Below, piece after piece: positions 1 through 12,754 of a stretch of 46,794 nt of DNA; position 1 is the first letter of the stretch, and every line of letters begins with the position of its first letter. The stretch comes from Chloromonas sp. AAM2 (taxonomy: Eukaryota > Chlorophyta > Chlorophyceae > Chlamydomonadales > Chlamydomonadaceae). Made by a program: the position numbers and the translations under genes. The stretch lies in NCBI GenBank assembly GCA_004335635.1, contig QAXH01005286.1, positions 11,934-58,727 on the forward strand, given 5' to 3'. The notes beneath the pieces were generated by a model. The model was not told the origin of the DNA and searched no databases. It saw nothing but the letters and a program-made list of their open reading frames with translations.

Positions 1-72
1 GAAGACAGGAACAAGGAAGACAGGAACAAGGAAGACAGGAACAAGGAAGACAGGAACAAGGAAGACAGGAAG
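1..72. repeat. 15-bp tandem repeat at left edge
   Basis: Nearly five direct copies of a 15-base unit beginning GAAGACAGGAACAAG run from the window edge. They lie upstream of the first visible DUF212 exon and so are probably intronic. Confidence 0.9.
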
Positions 73-344
73 AAAAGCGGCGATTTGGCTAGCAGGTCGC
101 GCGATGGATGGATGGATGGTTTTTGGACTTATGTTAGCTAAAGCCATGGCAGCAACAGTGATGTGTGCCCTAGCCAGTGATTGCCAAGCGAACTGTAGCA
201 GAGCGTGCAGGCAAGGTCTCATGCAGGCAGCAGTGGCCCTCTTGCATGCAATTCTGCAAGGCAGGCACGTGCATTGAAACGATGATGATAATACTACCAC
301 TGATAATCATAATCATACGGCTTCCATGCCTGATTCACCCGCAG

Positions 345-1043
345 GTACGATGCTGTGGGCCTGCGTCTGCACACGGGGCGCCAGGCCGAGGCCATCAACG
401 GCATCATCGCGGAGGCCCTGCCCACGGACCACCCCATAGCGCCGAACACATTCGGCAAGCTCAGGGAACAGCTGGGGCACACGCCCGCACAGGTGCGGCG
501 TTGTTGTTGGTTGCATGGCCTGAAGTTCGGGGAGGCCTGCTCAGCGGGAATTTCGGGGTGGCATGCAATGGTCTTCAAGAAGCATGGGTTATTGCTCGCA
601 TGCACGCAAGCACAGCAGTACGCAAAGCAGGTATGGGTGTTGATGCTGTTGTTGCTTTTTCAGTAAATCATTCCTCGTTGGCAACGACATTCATACAGGC
701 ATGCAATGGCACACATTGGTGAATGATTGACGTGGCGAACGTGGCAGCCATTGTGAGAGTTTCTAAGGACAAGGCGTGCACACAACGCCAGACGCCACTG
801 CTTCCTGGCAGCCGAGCACGTAACAAGGGACGACCTGCATCTAGATAGAGAGTCTGTTGCTTGTCTTTTGTACACGCACCGGTGTGCTACATTTGCGCAT
901 GTTCGTGTCAAACAGACTCATGACCGGATACCTGCCTGTTGACTCCTCCTGCCTGTTGACCGCTGCAGGTGGCCGCTGGCGGGGCGCTAGGGTTCATGGT
1001 AGCGCTGGTCATCCAAGGGGCCCTGGGCTCGCTGGTGCACTGA
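345..1043 (+). CDS. DUF212 / divergent PAP2 family membrane protein, C-terminal exons
   Basis: Two exons are visible: 345-492 (enters one base into a codon, donor GTGCGG at 493) and 969-1043 (acceptor GCAG, stop TGA). Together they encode the last 73 residues. The piece carries the family-typical run LGHTPAQVAAGGALG, followed by a hydrophobic C-terminal segment (FMVALVIQGALG) that would be the final membrane helix. Upstream, YDAVGLRLHTGRQAEAIN fits the loop before that helix. The family (DUF212, YuiD-like, often annotated acid phosphatase/vanadium haloperoxidase-related) consists of small membrane proteins of about 150-280 residues; plant members are plastid or endomembrane proteins of unproven activity. 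The 5' exons lie left of the window. Assignment rests on motif resemblance only. Confidence 0.8.
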
Positions 1044-2283
1044 CACCCAGTCTGCAGCACAGCCTATGCATCTTCTTATGTGGTAACATGAGCCGCGTGA
1101 TCACACAACGTAACAGCTCTCGCACATGCATTGCCTTGGAACTTCAATCTCATAATTGAATTTCAATCTCAGAGGTTGAACTTCAATTTTAGAGGTTGTT
1201 CTCTGCATCCTTCCGTGCTAGGCATTGCAGAGGCAGGGGTTATTTCGCCCACCTGGGTAGCGCCAGCAACGCACCTTTGGGTTGTTTCGAAAAAGTTTGG
1301 TTGTTACGAAACTCGCAATCACGAAATATACAGAGCTTGTGACACAAAAACCGCTCTTTAACCCAGTATGGTTCACGTTTTCTGTGTCGCTGGAGGTGAT
1401 GGGAACATTGACGATAGATTCAGTACATGTCATACAACAAAAAAGAAGTTTGCCAGTTCTGGGACAACTCGTGTGTGTGTGATCTTAGAACGATATTTGG
1501 AGCCGCCCGTCTCAAACCACCTCGAGTTTTGTTGAGGAATTGTTGTGCGTCAGTAAAAGCATTTTGGCGTTTCTGTATCTGAATTCCCACCCCAACCGTA
1601 CCAACCCACCAACCTGTCAAATGATTCCCCCTGTCAAACAAAAGGTAACAGCAGATGTGCCTGGCTACGTTGAGATTCAGAAAGCGCTTCTGCAACAACA
1701 GCGGCCTGATTCCGGGTTACATTCAAATGAGCCACTCTCTTGAGCTCGAGTCACGGCACACCCAACAACAAAGCACTCTCAACTACGAGCAATCAACAAG
1801 CATGCCTGATTGTAATCAGTGCTAAGAGCAGTCAGCTAATCATCGGAAACAATAACAACCAAAACAAGCGTGGTAACAACTTGTCAACTGTTCTCAATAA
1901 AACTTGGTCGACTCCCACGCAAACGATCGACTCCGCTGCAACAGGTCCACGTTATAACGTCAGCAACCCATGTACAGTGACGGCTGCAACAATACGTAAA
2001 GCATAAAACGACAAGGTGGGAGTCACAAGAAACCCCAGTCCTCGACCCGGTAAACCGAAACAGTTGGATAGCCCAGGTCTGTAAGTCAGCATCTCCAATT
2101 TATACAAACATGTTCCTTATTTGTATGTGTGCTTGCATTCAGCCCTTTGCATAAATTAGCTTGAGTGTACGACGTTCACCTATTCATTGGCAGGGCTCCA
2201 GGCGTGCAATCGGTTGCAGGCATGATGTGGCATGGTGTTCACAGCACACTGTCACGCGTGCATGCTCGTATCCTAAGTCCGGT
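1044..2283. other. Intergenic stretch between convergent genes
   Basis: No exon with splice sites or a recognisable protein was found. The stretch should hold the 3' UTRs of the DUF212 gene and of the minus-strand hydrolase. At 1130-1200 a short run of related TTCAATCTC/AGAGGTTGAA words suggests a degenerate repeat, and one copy of a dispersed 15-base motif lies at 1451-1465. Confidence 0.5.
1451..1465 (-). repeat. Dispersed 15-base motif, copy 1
   Basis: Reverse complement of GTCCCAGAACTGGCA, preceded on the plus strand by a purine tract (AAAAAAGAAGT). The same motif recurs at 3479-3493, 28986-29000 and 38423-38437. Confidence 0.7.
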
Positions 2284-5200
2284 TCAAACCCTTAGCCTGG
2301 CTGCCATGGCTGTGAGGGTCAAGGGTGCGGTGGTAGGTAGGGTCTCTAGCCAGGCCTGGAGGGCGCTGTTGGCCGCTTCTGGCGTGTCGTCATGCGGACA
2401 GTGCCCTGCAAACACAACACGAGGCACAGGGATTGAAGGACTTGTGTGGCAAGACAACAAAGGGAGGTGCAGGCTGCAAGGCTCTCATGTGCCGGAATGA
2501 GCAACAAGTAGCCAGAGGGGCATCACAAGATGGATTGCACTTGCGAGTGAAACCATATGATGGACGTAAGAATTAGCAATATGCGAACGTGCTGTGCAAG
2601 GTGCTTGCTAGGTGCTTGGCATACTGTACGTACTATTCCAAACTCGTGTGTGTGCTTGACTAGCTTGCGTACGCCGCCGATGCTAGATTGCCTCTGAAAA
2701 TTATTATCCAGAGCGGAACACAAAATGGAAATACACTTGAGAATGGAAGCATGTGTTGGAAGTTGATACAGGTCTGGACAAGCAGAGGCGGCTGTGAGCA
2801 TGCATGGCCAGTGGTCACGCACCGGCGCCGGGCAGCGGAACCATCTGTGCCGCCGGGTACAGGGCGCGCACCGCCTCAGCCTGCGGCAGGCAGATACATG
2901 CCGACATAATCATAGTAAGACTGAAAAATGTGATAAGAGTGAGCAACAGTCGTCGTCAGCCACAAGCAACCACAGCCAGACCTGTTTGCGTGTAGCTGTT
3001 TGTGTGACAATCTGATGTGGCAAAAGCGGATAGCACGAGTCCAGCATAGTAATTTTTATCAACTATTAACTGCTCTATCCAGCGTAAGGTGTCCTGGTAG
3101 GCGTGGGTTTGCTTCCAGTTACTAGGCATGCCATTTCTCTAGGCTGTGTTTCGCTGTGCAATTAAATGTGGACTACCAGAATACCGGAGTGTCATGTCGC
3201 CTTAGCTGAGGTTGGGCCTGTGATCCATTTCCATGCCTGCCCGTTTTGAGCAATCTTCACACAGTTAACCTCAACCTCCCTTCATTTCCGTGCACCCAAC
3301 TCACGCATCTTGCACTTTCACTCTTTCACCTCTTACTCATACACATCACTCACCCGGGCTGGAGTGATCCAAGGATCCCTCATGCCCCACAGCAACAGCA
3401 ACGGACTCTGCATTCAGGTGCAACAGACGACCAACCCACGCAACTGTAAACAACCATCGTCAGTACAAAACAGACTTTTGCCAGTTCTTGGACGATTCCT
3501 GGGACTGACTGGTTGGTTCGGTTTCACTTGCCGCTCCTTTGTATTCACTTCCGATCAACCACGCATGGAAACGCACAAGCCCATGAAAGTCGTATGAAAA
3601 GCGATGAAAAGCAAACCGGCCAAACGGCATCATGTGGCACCAGAGGCGCAATCGGAAAATTTAATAGGAATGATACTATCATGAAACTACAGCTTACAGC
3701 AGCGCCTGGCATGACATAGGCGTAGACAGTTCCTAATGTGCAACTGTAAACAGCCTTTCCCTGTGCACAGGCACAGCCGTGCCTCCATCCTCAGCCTTAC
3801 CTGCAGCTTGTTGAGCAGTATGTTAACTGTGAGGGGTGGTTTCAAACCGTGGTTGAGCCTGTAGAATACCTCGCACGCCTGGGGGTCCAGGGCAGGGCTC
3901 ACGATGCTGTTCACTAGGTCTGCAGCCAAGCCATCACTGTCACACATGACTGCTACATTGCATGACTTGTAGTTAAGCAAGGTTTTGCAGCTGGTGTTGC
4001 CCCAGACGCCCTCCCTCCCTCATTCAGCAAAGCATGAGCACGATGCGCCCAGGATCACCGCATACGCATACGGATACGCATACGTATACGCATATGCATC
4101 CACCTTGGTCGTCTCCAGTATTCCGCGTTTCAGAAACTGCCAGACGGTTTTGACTGTTTCGGGCCAGTTTTATACATGAACTTTAAATGAAAGTGGCACA
4201 AATTGCCTGTAACCTGGATGCGCTGTAGCAAGTGACAAGTGTCTAGCAAGCAAACTGATCAAAAGTGCAGAAACCACCACGTGGCAGTTGTCGGTTTTTA
4301 GCCCGTCCGGGAGACGGGAGACGGCGTATATGCATACGTAACGTATACGCATACGTATATGGACCAAAAAGTGAAGTATGCGGTGATCCTGGCTGCGCCC
4401 AAGGAGCACAAGCGATGTTGAGGGCAAGTGTCAACCAAAGTGTCCTGATTTGGCACTGGTGTCGTGGTACCACATGCGACCGACTGGTTCATGGTCCTCC
4501 CACGTTGTTGGCCCGGGTCACGCATGACAGCGCCTTCCCACATGGAGCACATTTTTTGCATGTGAGAGTGAGATCAGCATGGAGCACAGGCATGCAAACA
4601 CGGAGGATGTGGAGGCAGTGTGTCCTTGGATTTGCCATCGGGTGAATCATTGGCATGCGGTAGACTCGCACGGCCGGCACTCACCGTCATCGACCTGTTG
4701 CCTGTTGACGTACACAAGCTGGAGCACCTGGGAGCACAATCATACAGTGCTCAACAAGATCAGTCATCATCAACATTATCATTACATGGCTTAGCATGGT
4801 TCAACCCACGGTACTGCAGCTAGACACAATATCTCTTCAAGAATTACGCGCCTGACAATCGTTAAGCCAAGAAAGCTCACTGAGATCAGTGCCTACAACC
4901 ATGTACTGGGAATGCAATTGTGCACTGGAGCAGGCCGCAGGGTGCATGGTTCTGGAATCTGCCAGGAAATCAGCTGACTACGTGGCTGGTAGGCTGGAGG
5001 CAAGCCTCAACAGCAAAGACTAGAACCAGTCCAGCAACATGGCACTAGCAAGGGCCAGAGCGGCACCACGAGTGGAAGAGGTGTCAGCAAGGCCAGTCAA
5101 GGTCGAAGGGGACGACCTGATCCGGCCATGGACGCAGGCCATTACCTCTTTGATTCGCTCGGGCTGCTTAGCGCGGTTGAAGGCAAAGTACAGCACCACC

Positions 5201-8200
5201 CGCTTGATGAGCCTGTGGGACGCGGCACAGGCACAGACAATGTCAAGGCACACATCAGCCAGGAACAGCAACACAGGCGGCAGCTTCTTTCAAAACTGTT
5301 TGCCCACCCAGCAGCCTGTCTTTGCTCTAGTCTAAGTCCATGCGTCCAGTTATCAGTCTCAACGTATGAACTGCACAGAGAATGGCAAACTGTGGATGCC
5401 CAGACGAGGCAGTGCCGCTCCCACATGACATTGTTGCAAGCAAGCAGTGTTCTGCCTGCCTGATGATTGTGGGGTTGGTTTAAAATTGCCCATTTGCCAT
5501 CTGCCTGTACACCCTCAAACATTTGGAAACTGCATGCAGACCTGCTCTGGATTTCCACCCACCCGGTGACGGCAATCCTGATCCGTTCGGCGGCGCCCAT
5601 GGGCGCGTCCGGGTCCACCAGGGGCTGGGCAGGGTCGCTGATGGGCCCCGCACCGTTAAGCAGCGCAACACCCCTGGCAGCGCAGGGGGACAACGCATCA
5701 AAGGCTGTTGCAGACAAAACTGCACATGTGCCATATGTGTGCATTCGATGGTTGGCTGCAGGCAGTGATCCATCCAGGAGTGTGATGCCAGATGAAAGAC
5801 GCGAGTATCCTGTCTATCCTGTCTATCCTGTCTATCCTGTCTATTCTGGCTATTCTGTCGCAGGCAGAACTGGGGGGAGCAATATCGACAATTGCACCAT
5901 CATTGAAGGGTCAGCCAGAAGGTGCAGACATCAGCTCCAGCAGCCACCTGTTTACGAACAACACGCAGAAACAACAAGGGCAGGACTGTGCATCCGACCG
6001 GCATGCACAATCACATGCACCTCTTTCTCTGCATCATACCTCGGCACGCACTGTCTTTGCGGAGTACTTACCCCTCTGTTAGCTCTGCTTGGCAGTCATC
6101 TGTTTTGGCAATGCGGAACATCTTTCTCTGAATGTAACCAGCATCAGAACACCACCTTCCCTGTCCCGCCCACCTTATGAGATCAGGCCTGAACGCCGCG
6201 GTGGCCAGCGAGGCATAGCCCCCAAGACTGTTGCCCGCTAGCGCCACCGGTCGACCAACAACCTGCATAGAGCGGGAGCATTGGATACATTGATACAGAG
6301 GGAAGGCCGGGAAGCCGAGTCGTCTCCCAAGGCCCGGGATGGGTGCCTGGACTGGTGAGCACGCGGCAGTGACGAGTGCACGGGTGTGTGAACGCGCATG
6401 GAGGGCGTCGCGCTGCCTGGCACGGGTCAGCAGTTGCCTGGTACCACATGGCAACTTGCCACAAGGACTGCCATTGGTACGGACGGCAGGGTCCAATAGG
6501 ACGACTTGCACAGCATGTGCCAGGTCACACACACCAGCTTTGAGACCACTATTTGCTGAAGCTGCTATAGCTGGGTTAATCTCCCAGATGGGTGATGTAA
6601 TGCGTCAGTTTTGTTACCAGTGGCTTTGAATGTCACCCAGGCTGACCTGCTCCACGAAATCGCTGATCTGTGCGATCCACTGGTTGCCGTTGGTGTAGTC
6701 CACCAGGGCCTGTGCAGCAATGACACGCACAGGTTGATTGGCCACAAGTAACGTACACCAGACACCAGGGCTGGTCCTTGCCACTTTGTGCCACCATCCT
6801 CAGAGCTCTCTTCTTGGCATGGCATGGCAAGTTGACCGTCTGCTTGATTGATGATTTACACCGGTTCCAGTTTCCAGTCCCGTGCAACGTGCACCAGGAA
6901 AGAAAATGCACCTGACTTGGAAATGCATCAAGGCAGCAGCTGGGCTTGCATATCGTGCAACGGAATTCAAGCCGCGCTTACAAAGTGCAGGGCCATGCGG
7001 TGTGTGCATACCCCACCTTTTCAGACCATCCGAAGCCCAACAGACAGACTGCATACCTGCAACAGTAACAAGGCGCACATTTCGTTGGCTGACGAGGGCA
7101 GAAGCAAATGATGTAAGATGAAATGGCTTGGCAAAAAGATCGGTTCCTTGGTACACAAGACTTTGACGATTTTTTGTCCCTGGCTTTGGCGTTTCCTGCC
7201 ATTTATTTATAAGCACATGGTTGGGGCACAGTAACAGGGTGGTTCTCAGATACTTCAACCCTTACCTTCAATACTAACCCTGACCTTAAACAATGCCTGT
7301 GTATGACTAGGCTTGCAGGATGTTTGCCTCTGGCCCTGGTCTGCTGCCCGGTGCCAGCGCTGTGCATGACTCACACTCTGTGAGTCCTGGCCAGGGCGGG
7401 TATGTTGTAGCGCCAGTGGTAGGCGGAGGCGCCGTACCCATGCACCAGCACCAGCGGGGGCGCGTCCTGCGCATGGGGCAGCAGCCACGCTTGTTGTACC
7501 CTCAAATGATGAGTTTGATAGCAAGCAATCAGAGTGACAGTGTCAGTGCCAAGTGAGCCGTACACACACACACATAGCGCCGTCCTGCATAGGGCTACAT
7601 GCACCCTTAGTATCAATGATGATGGGCTGAATGGAAAAGTACTACTAACAAAGCCGTGCGCACTTTGCTGGAACGTGTAGTATTAAGGCAGATCAGTCGA
7701 GCACAATCACAGTGCTGGCGATCTCAGGGCAGGTCACACAAACCATCTGTTGGAAAACTCGCACATCACTGTAGATGCTCTGTTGTAGATGCTCTGTTTC
7801 AGAGGCCTGTGAAACAGAGCTCGTCTATAGGCAGTGGCATGACGTCGCTTCAATTGCAGTCTTGTTATCCTTTGGGAACCAGCTCTACTGTAACCAAATT
7901 GTCATGAGCCCCTACCTCTCTGACTGCTGCAGATACAAACACTGGCGGTTGTTGTTGTTTTTGTGTACATGGCCTTCGATCCGGGGAGGACTGCTCAGGG
8001 GGGGCGAGGGGAAGGGGAGATTGCCGGTAACCTACTGGCCACCACTGCACCCTTGTCAACAACAGCTAAGTCAACAACGGCTGGCAGTGGCCACCTTGTT
8101 CACTGGAGGGTGTGTGATCTGGTAACCCCAGGCACCAACCAACCGACCGACCAACCAACCAACCAACCAAGGGCCAACACACATCGCTGGAAGCATATCC

Positions 8201-8675
8201 TAAGGACGGGACCAGTACCAGGTGCTTGATGTCTGCCAGAATAGGTTGCAGGCCTGTGCATGCGCGCCATGCAAGCCTGTGCATGCGCGCCATGCAAGCC
8301 TGTGCATGCATGCGTCAGCCGCCGCCCACCTCGGGCCCTGCTGCCACCCAGTGCACGCGGTGCCCGCGCCAGGTCCAGAAGTTCCAGCCTGCAGGCAAGG
8401 GGCGTTAAAACGCGAAAAGTGATAATGTGTCGCGTGACCGGAAACCAAGAGCATGTGACATGCACGAGGCGACACATACAATTGAAGCCAACAACAACTA
8501 ATATATTATTGGTGCCAGCAGAAGCTACAGCTTGTCAAACCAAGGTAAGATTGACTCAGCCGTGACGATTGTGCCACTGCAGCATGGCCTGCTTTTCACC
8601 ATCCTGCTAACACCCACCATCCTGTTCGTACTTGATGCGCTCCAGGCCCCTAGGATCAAGCTCGTACTGCAGCTC
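2284..8675 (-). CDS. Alpha/beta hydrolase, plastid-type (PPH / At4g36530-like), 13 exons
   Basis: Exons in transcription order: 8675-8618, 8388-8330, 7466-7375, 7056-7017, 6709-6647, 6262-6174, 5673-5563, 5212-5146, 4727-4685, 3919-3801, 3407-3354, 2880-2823, 2405-2284. They join in phase to 975 bases (324 residues plus TGA). The chain has the oxyanion-side motif HGYGAS, then LLGFGWSEK, the nucleophile elbow GNSLGG (Ser in exon 6262-6174), acid residue in GMRDPW (exon 3407-3354) and catalytic His in GHCPHDD (last exon). This is a complete Ser-Asp-His triad. The overall pattern matches plant and algal plastid hydrolases of the pheophytinase neighbourhood; the substrate cannot be told. The first exon here starts after an acceptor and lacks ATG, so the 5' exon(s) with a transit peptide must lie above 8675 and were not found. 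Introns carry a foldback-like element and minisatellites. Confidence 0.9.
3479..3493 (-). repeat. Dispersed 15-base motif, copy 2
   Basis: One mismatch to the reverse complement of GTCCCAGAACTGGCA. It lies inside a hydrolase intron (3408-3800). Confidence 0.6.
4049..4392. mobile_element. Foldback or MITE-like element with terminal inverted repeats
   Basis: The left end CCAGGATCACCGCATAC (about 4049-4065, one base short at the very start) is matched in inverted form by GTATGCGGTGATCCTGG at 4376-4392. Just inside both ends sit arrays of TACGCA-type hexamers (about 4060-4100 and 4325-4365) that can also pair. The element lies wholly within the hydrolase intron 3920-4684 and has no coding capacity. 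Target-site duplications were not established. Confidence 0.55.
5806..5859. repeat. 9-bp minisatellite (TATCCTGTC)
   Basis: Six 9-base units, the last two diverged (TATTCTGGC, TATTCTGTC), inside the hydrolase intron 5674-6173. Confidence 0.9.
7948..8025 (+). repeat. Repeat family R2, 5'-half copy
   Basis: A GTT-rich tract leads into ACATGGCCTTCGATCCGGGG and a GGACTGCTCAG core, then a purine/G-rich run. The same order is seen at 26691-26755 and 44947-45010. It is located in the hydrolase intron 7467-8329. Confidence 0.7.
8253..8310. repeat. 23-bp tandem repeat rich in GCATGC
   Basis: Two and a half copies of a 23-base unit starting CCTGTGCATGCGCGCCATGC, next to the hydrolase exon 8330-8388. 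The unit contains GCATGC palindromes. Confidence 0.9.
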
Positions 8676-11098
8676 CTACAGGCAGCAGTGCAGGGTCATC
8701 GGCCGGATAAGCACGGCTCTGGCAACGTGGCTACGTTCTTGATTATGTTGAAGCAGTATCAGCATATCGTCCTGTTCAATGTTAAAACATAACTGTAGTA
8801 CGTCTCTCTCTCCAGTACGTCGCTCTCTCCTGATACAGCTGATATTGATAGCTGTAGGCCATGATATGCTGTCCTGGGGTTGATGTAAGTTTGATTGGGG
8901 TTGATGTAAGTAAGAGAGATGTACATAACCAGTTAAGGCTAGAAGGGTAAACCTTCGCAGACCTTCCCCACACTGGTTATAAAGCATGATAAATAAGCAT
9001 GGCTCTAGCGCCATGGCATGCAGGCCGACAGCAAGGGTCTTTGTTATCTATATTGAGCAATATTTTTGGTGGTTTACTTGCGCAGGGTTCCCCATGACAG
9101 CTATCTGCATGAGCACCGATGCAGCGATGTAGCACACAGGCATTGAAACAAAGCCTTGGTCTGGATCCCATTTGTTTTATCGAAGTTGTTTGTTATCCGC
9201 AAGGTTTTCCACAGCCAAATCCATGTGGTACCTAGCAATTCTGACCAGCTGAAACAAAACTTCAATCAGTGTGGCACCTACATGCATTTGCGCTTCGTAT
9301 GTATCCAATTTGCAACGATGTGCTGTAATGTAAATCAGCTCAGTGGGCTGACCAAACAGGAAACCAACGTTGTCTTGGTGTGCTGACGCCAGCGGCGAAT
9401 GCCTGGGCTCAGCCTTTCCTTTGTTCTGCCAAGTTTGGCCAGGAAACAGGTCGTTCAGAAGACCGTTAACATTGCATGAGCTTGACATTGTGGGGGCACC
9501 ATACGAATGAAGGTGGTGATGTAGACAATCGCTGAGAGCCTAAACCGTTTGGTCTGCAGCACCGCAAGCTGGCAATTTGCAGCGAGCGAAAAGCCGCGTA
9601 ATGATGGGAAAAAGCTGTTTTGCACTGTGCTTTTTGCATTGTTATGAAGCCACGCTAGTAAAAATCCCTTTGTTGATCCTTTACAGTCAACACACGTACA
9701 TTCCATGAACCTGCTAGTGTTCGTAAAGGCTGCCAAGTGATGACCGCGCCACAGGCATGATGACTAGTGGTAGTTGAGGCAGTCCTGAAGAGTTGATTTT
9801 TAGCGCGATGCTATGCGATTGTTCCCAAGTGGCTTTGTGCGTTTTCGCCCCTGTGCCTGCTGCAATTTGCTGGGCTGGGCGATTGATGTCAGGCCACGAG
9901 GCAGCCTCAACTGATAGTTACAACAGATGGACAAGCTGTGAACCTGCGACATGGTCACTTTGGCAGGTGCCTCTTGTAGGTATACCTGCTGTGGGTATGA
10001 AAGGGTCATGCAGCAGCTCCACTGGAAATGATTGCAGTGCAGCCAGCATAAGGCCGGGGTGACAGGTCGGGTTGAAGCCAGCAGGCCAACAGGCACTGCT
10101 CTGCACTTGTGTGCACTGCTGAAACACGCCGTGACTCTTGTGCATATGCTTGGAACAGGCCCCAGTGTGTACGCTCTGCCATCCCATCTTCGCCTGACCG
10201 TCTTAGACTAGCATACATTCACCTTCATACCTGGACTACTTTTCCTGGCGCTGTGAACTGCAAGGCCTTGAGCCTGGAGGTCGAAAGCCACACGCACATC
10301 TTTTTCTGGTCCTGTGGCTGAAACAAACCGCGCTCACCTTACTCGGCACGATTGAAGTGCTCACAGCTGCCGCCTCCGCACACACTGTGCGTCTTGCAGT
10401 AGGACAATGCATTACTGAGCCAACTGAACAGGGCAGGCGTCGCCGATGCGTGCGCCCATGGCCAGATATTCTGAGCGCAGTTGAGCTATGTTTGTTCGCG
10501 GTGATTGAGTTGCACATGCGCATGTTGAATGCGAGTTCGTGCATGAGCGACGCCGTGGACATCGCGGACAATGAAATATCGTGTGCAAGGTCTGGTGATG
10601 AGACAACTCCACGTCATCATTGCACAGTCCCGTTTGCAAGGTCTTTTCCCACAGAGTTACGAAAATGCAATCGCAAACAATCCGGCACTAGAACTTGCAG
10701 CGCACAAGCAATATTCAGCGTGAAGCTCCGACAAAGCTTCCCACAAAGGTTATCACGAAGTTTCTTATGCACGTACAAGCTGCAAAGGCTTGCTGTGAAG
10801 GATACATCATGTCATTGTTTTGACCATCCTGCCGTCATGCAAACATTGAGAATTGCAACAGTGTCACTAATCTGAGCATCCCAAAAACATGTCGGCAGTT
10901 GCCCTAAAATGCTATCTATTTCTGTCTTAACACATGCATTTGAAAGGAAGTCATGATTGACATGTGAGGTGCAGTAATGAAGCAGAAAGTGCTGCAATAG
11001 CTCCAAAACGTTGGGCTTGCTGTGTCGCCACAGACTTGATGAATCCATTGCTACATGCCAGTGGCTGCCATCCCAGTAGCCACTAAGCCGCACACTGC
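8676..11098. other. Unassigned interval between two minus-strand genes
   Basis: This must contain the 5' exon(s) and promoter of the hydrolase and the 3' UTR of the EF-hand gene. I could not pick a first exon with a convincing ATG, transit peptide and phase-0 donor. Open frames here look like chance. Two 16-base repeats (TTGATGTAAGTTTGATTGGGG-like) lie near 8880-8910. Confidence 0.4.
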
Positions 11099-12461
11099 TT
11101 AGGCCAGGAAATGCCCATAATAGCTTGCAGCAGTCCTGCCTTCCCGCTTGGTGACATCTGTGGCATTGAGGTGGTGCGGATGGGCTTTGGGCCCCGGCTT
11201 GATGTTGTGCCACCCAATCTGCACAGCAAGCCACAAATCGTAATTCGACTTCAGAAACCACGTGTTTGAGTGTCGGCAGTTGGACAGAGTGTAAAAAAGA
11301 CGTGGTGCAGTCCTGGCATCATCACCCAATTCATGCCCAAAACCTGCTGCTGGATGGCCCTGCATGCGCCTGGCCCAGCACTCACCGCCTGGCTATCAGT
11401 CATAGGCGTTCTGCATGCATGCTGCCTCTCGTACTCGAGCCTTACATGACGCAGCCAGTCAGTGCGGTACTGTTCATAGCCTGCAACAAGCGCATTAACA
11501 AGTGATAACAAATGACGAGATCAAAAAGGATTCTTGGCAGGAGCCAACCTTGATGAGCTGTGTGAAAGCGCGGAGCACGTAGTGAGTGAGTGTATTTTTT
11601 ACATCTGTATAGTGTGCTTCTGGTTGTTGTCGTGCTCATGAGGGGCATGTCAGTCGATCTCCTACGCTACGTGGTCGCGCTAGCAATGATGGCTACAACA
11701 TGTCTCTTCACCGTGTCTCATACTCCTACAGCGCTGGCTTGCACAATAACGCTCACTTGTGTATGTCTGGGGCAGTTTGGGCGCTGCGCTGAAGTCCAAC
11801 AGGCCGGACATTGCCCGGATGAATTCATCACGTGGCATGACTGCACTCCGGTCAAAATCTGTGTATGTGAACCATGCGTCCAACTGCAAGCAAAATCACG
11901 AGGACGATTTTGGCTTGTTATTGATGGCATGGTGGGATGGTCATGATGCAGCGCAACAGCCTCATGGAGATAGTGATACCACTGTCCAGGTCAGAAAGCA
12001 GTTAACATCCAGCTTAGTACATGCATTGAGTGAGACAAAGTTGAGATGCATGACCCGCCTGAATGCATGCACGGTAGCCGTGGGGGCTGCGAGCAGGTGC
12101 ATGCAGGTTTAAGAAGAACGTGCACGTGCATGTGTGGAGGGACGTACCTCGTGTTTCCGTGGTTGACGGCCAAGCAGCTCACGAAGCATGTCCCCAAGGG
12201 ATGCCCGCAGGATGTGGCTGTCACCGTCTACTTCAAGAATTGCAGCTGTGGGGCTGTTTCCGAGCAGGTACTTCTCAAAGCATTCCCTGTACTTGTCCTC
12301 GTCGATAGTGTGGAAGACATAGTCATGGTGCACAGCGTTCCCATCTCGTACAGGGTTGCTTCTGCCCAGTGTTGTCAAACCGAAAAAGGCCATGGGATTG
12401 TTGCAGCTGACGCCGTCGATGTCAAACGCTCGTAGGCAGGCTGTTGCGCAAGAGAGAAGCG
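11099..12461 (-). CDS. EF-hand domain protein, uncharacterised, C-terminal 217 residues
   Basis: Exons in order: 12461-12148, 11883-11757, 11480-11386, 11218-11099 (stop TAA). Donors are GTACGT, GTGAGC and GTGAGT, and phases agree at each join. Exon 2 encodes a near-canonical EF-hand loop, DFDRSAVMPRDE: Asp at loop positions 1 and 3, Ser at 5, Glu at 12, but Ala instead of Gly at 6. The first exon has a degenerate second loop (VDGDSHILRASL) about 28 residues earlier, so a pair of EF-hands is plausible. It also carries AFDIDGV, which only superficially resembles a HAD motif. The C-terminus is basic and His-rich (PGPKAHPHHLN). I do not recognise the family; a calcium-responsive or ciliary protein is possible but not shown. 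More 5' exons must exist. Confidence 0.7.
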
Positions 12462-12619
12462 CTGCAAAACCAGGGGCGCGTTCGGATGCAAGTACGACAA
12501 AGTGCAACCGCAAAGTACACTTTTGTACGAACTTGACTGTGCCAGCGAGTGGAATTTGATTGTTGGTTGTGGGTTGGGGTGTGAAGCTTGATTGTTGGGC
12601 AGGTCGTGGCCCCGTTCAC

Positions 12620-12754
12620 ATTTGCAAGGTGCATGGCAAGGGGATGGTCTGAGCTTGCGTTCAACACGAGCAATGCATGCTTCCCATGCTTCCTGGTAAT
12701 CATGTTGCACGGCACAGTCAGATGCAAAAACAGAATAAGATGGTGTGCCCACAC
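12620..12754 (-). CDS. Candidate upstream exon of the EF-hand gene
   Basis: A 135-base open segment lies between an acceptor (TGCAATCCCAG) and a possible donor (GTGAACGG), with phases that fit the following exon at 12461. It encodes 44 residues including the helix-like EAWEACIARVERKLR. The donor is weak and there is no homology support, so this is a phase-based guess. Confidence 0.3.

Noticed and set aside
12380..12461. HAD phosphatase motif (FDIDGV) in the EF-hand gene
   Set aside because: No other HAD motif follows; the downstream sequence fits EF-hand helices instead.
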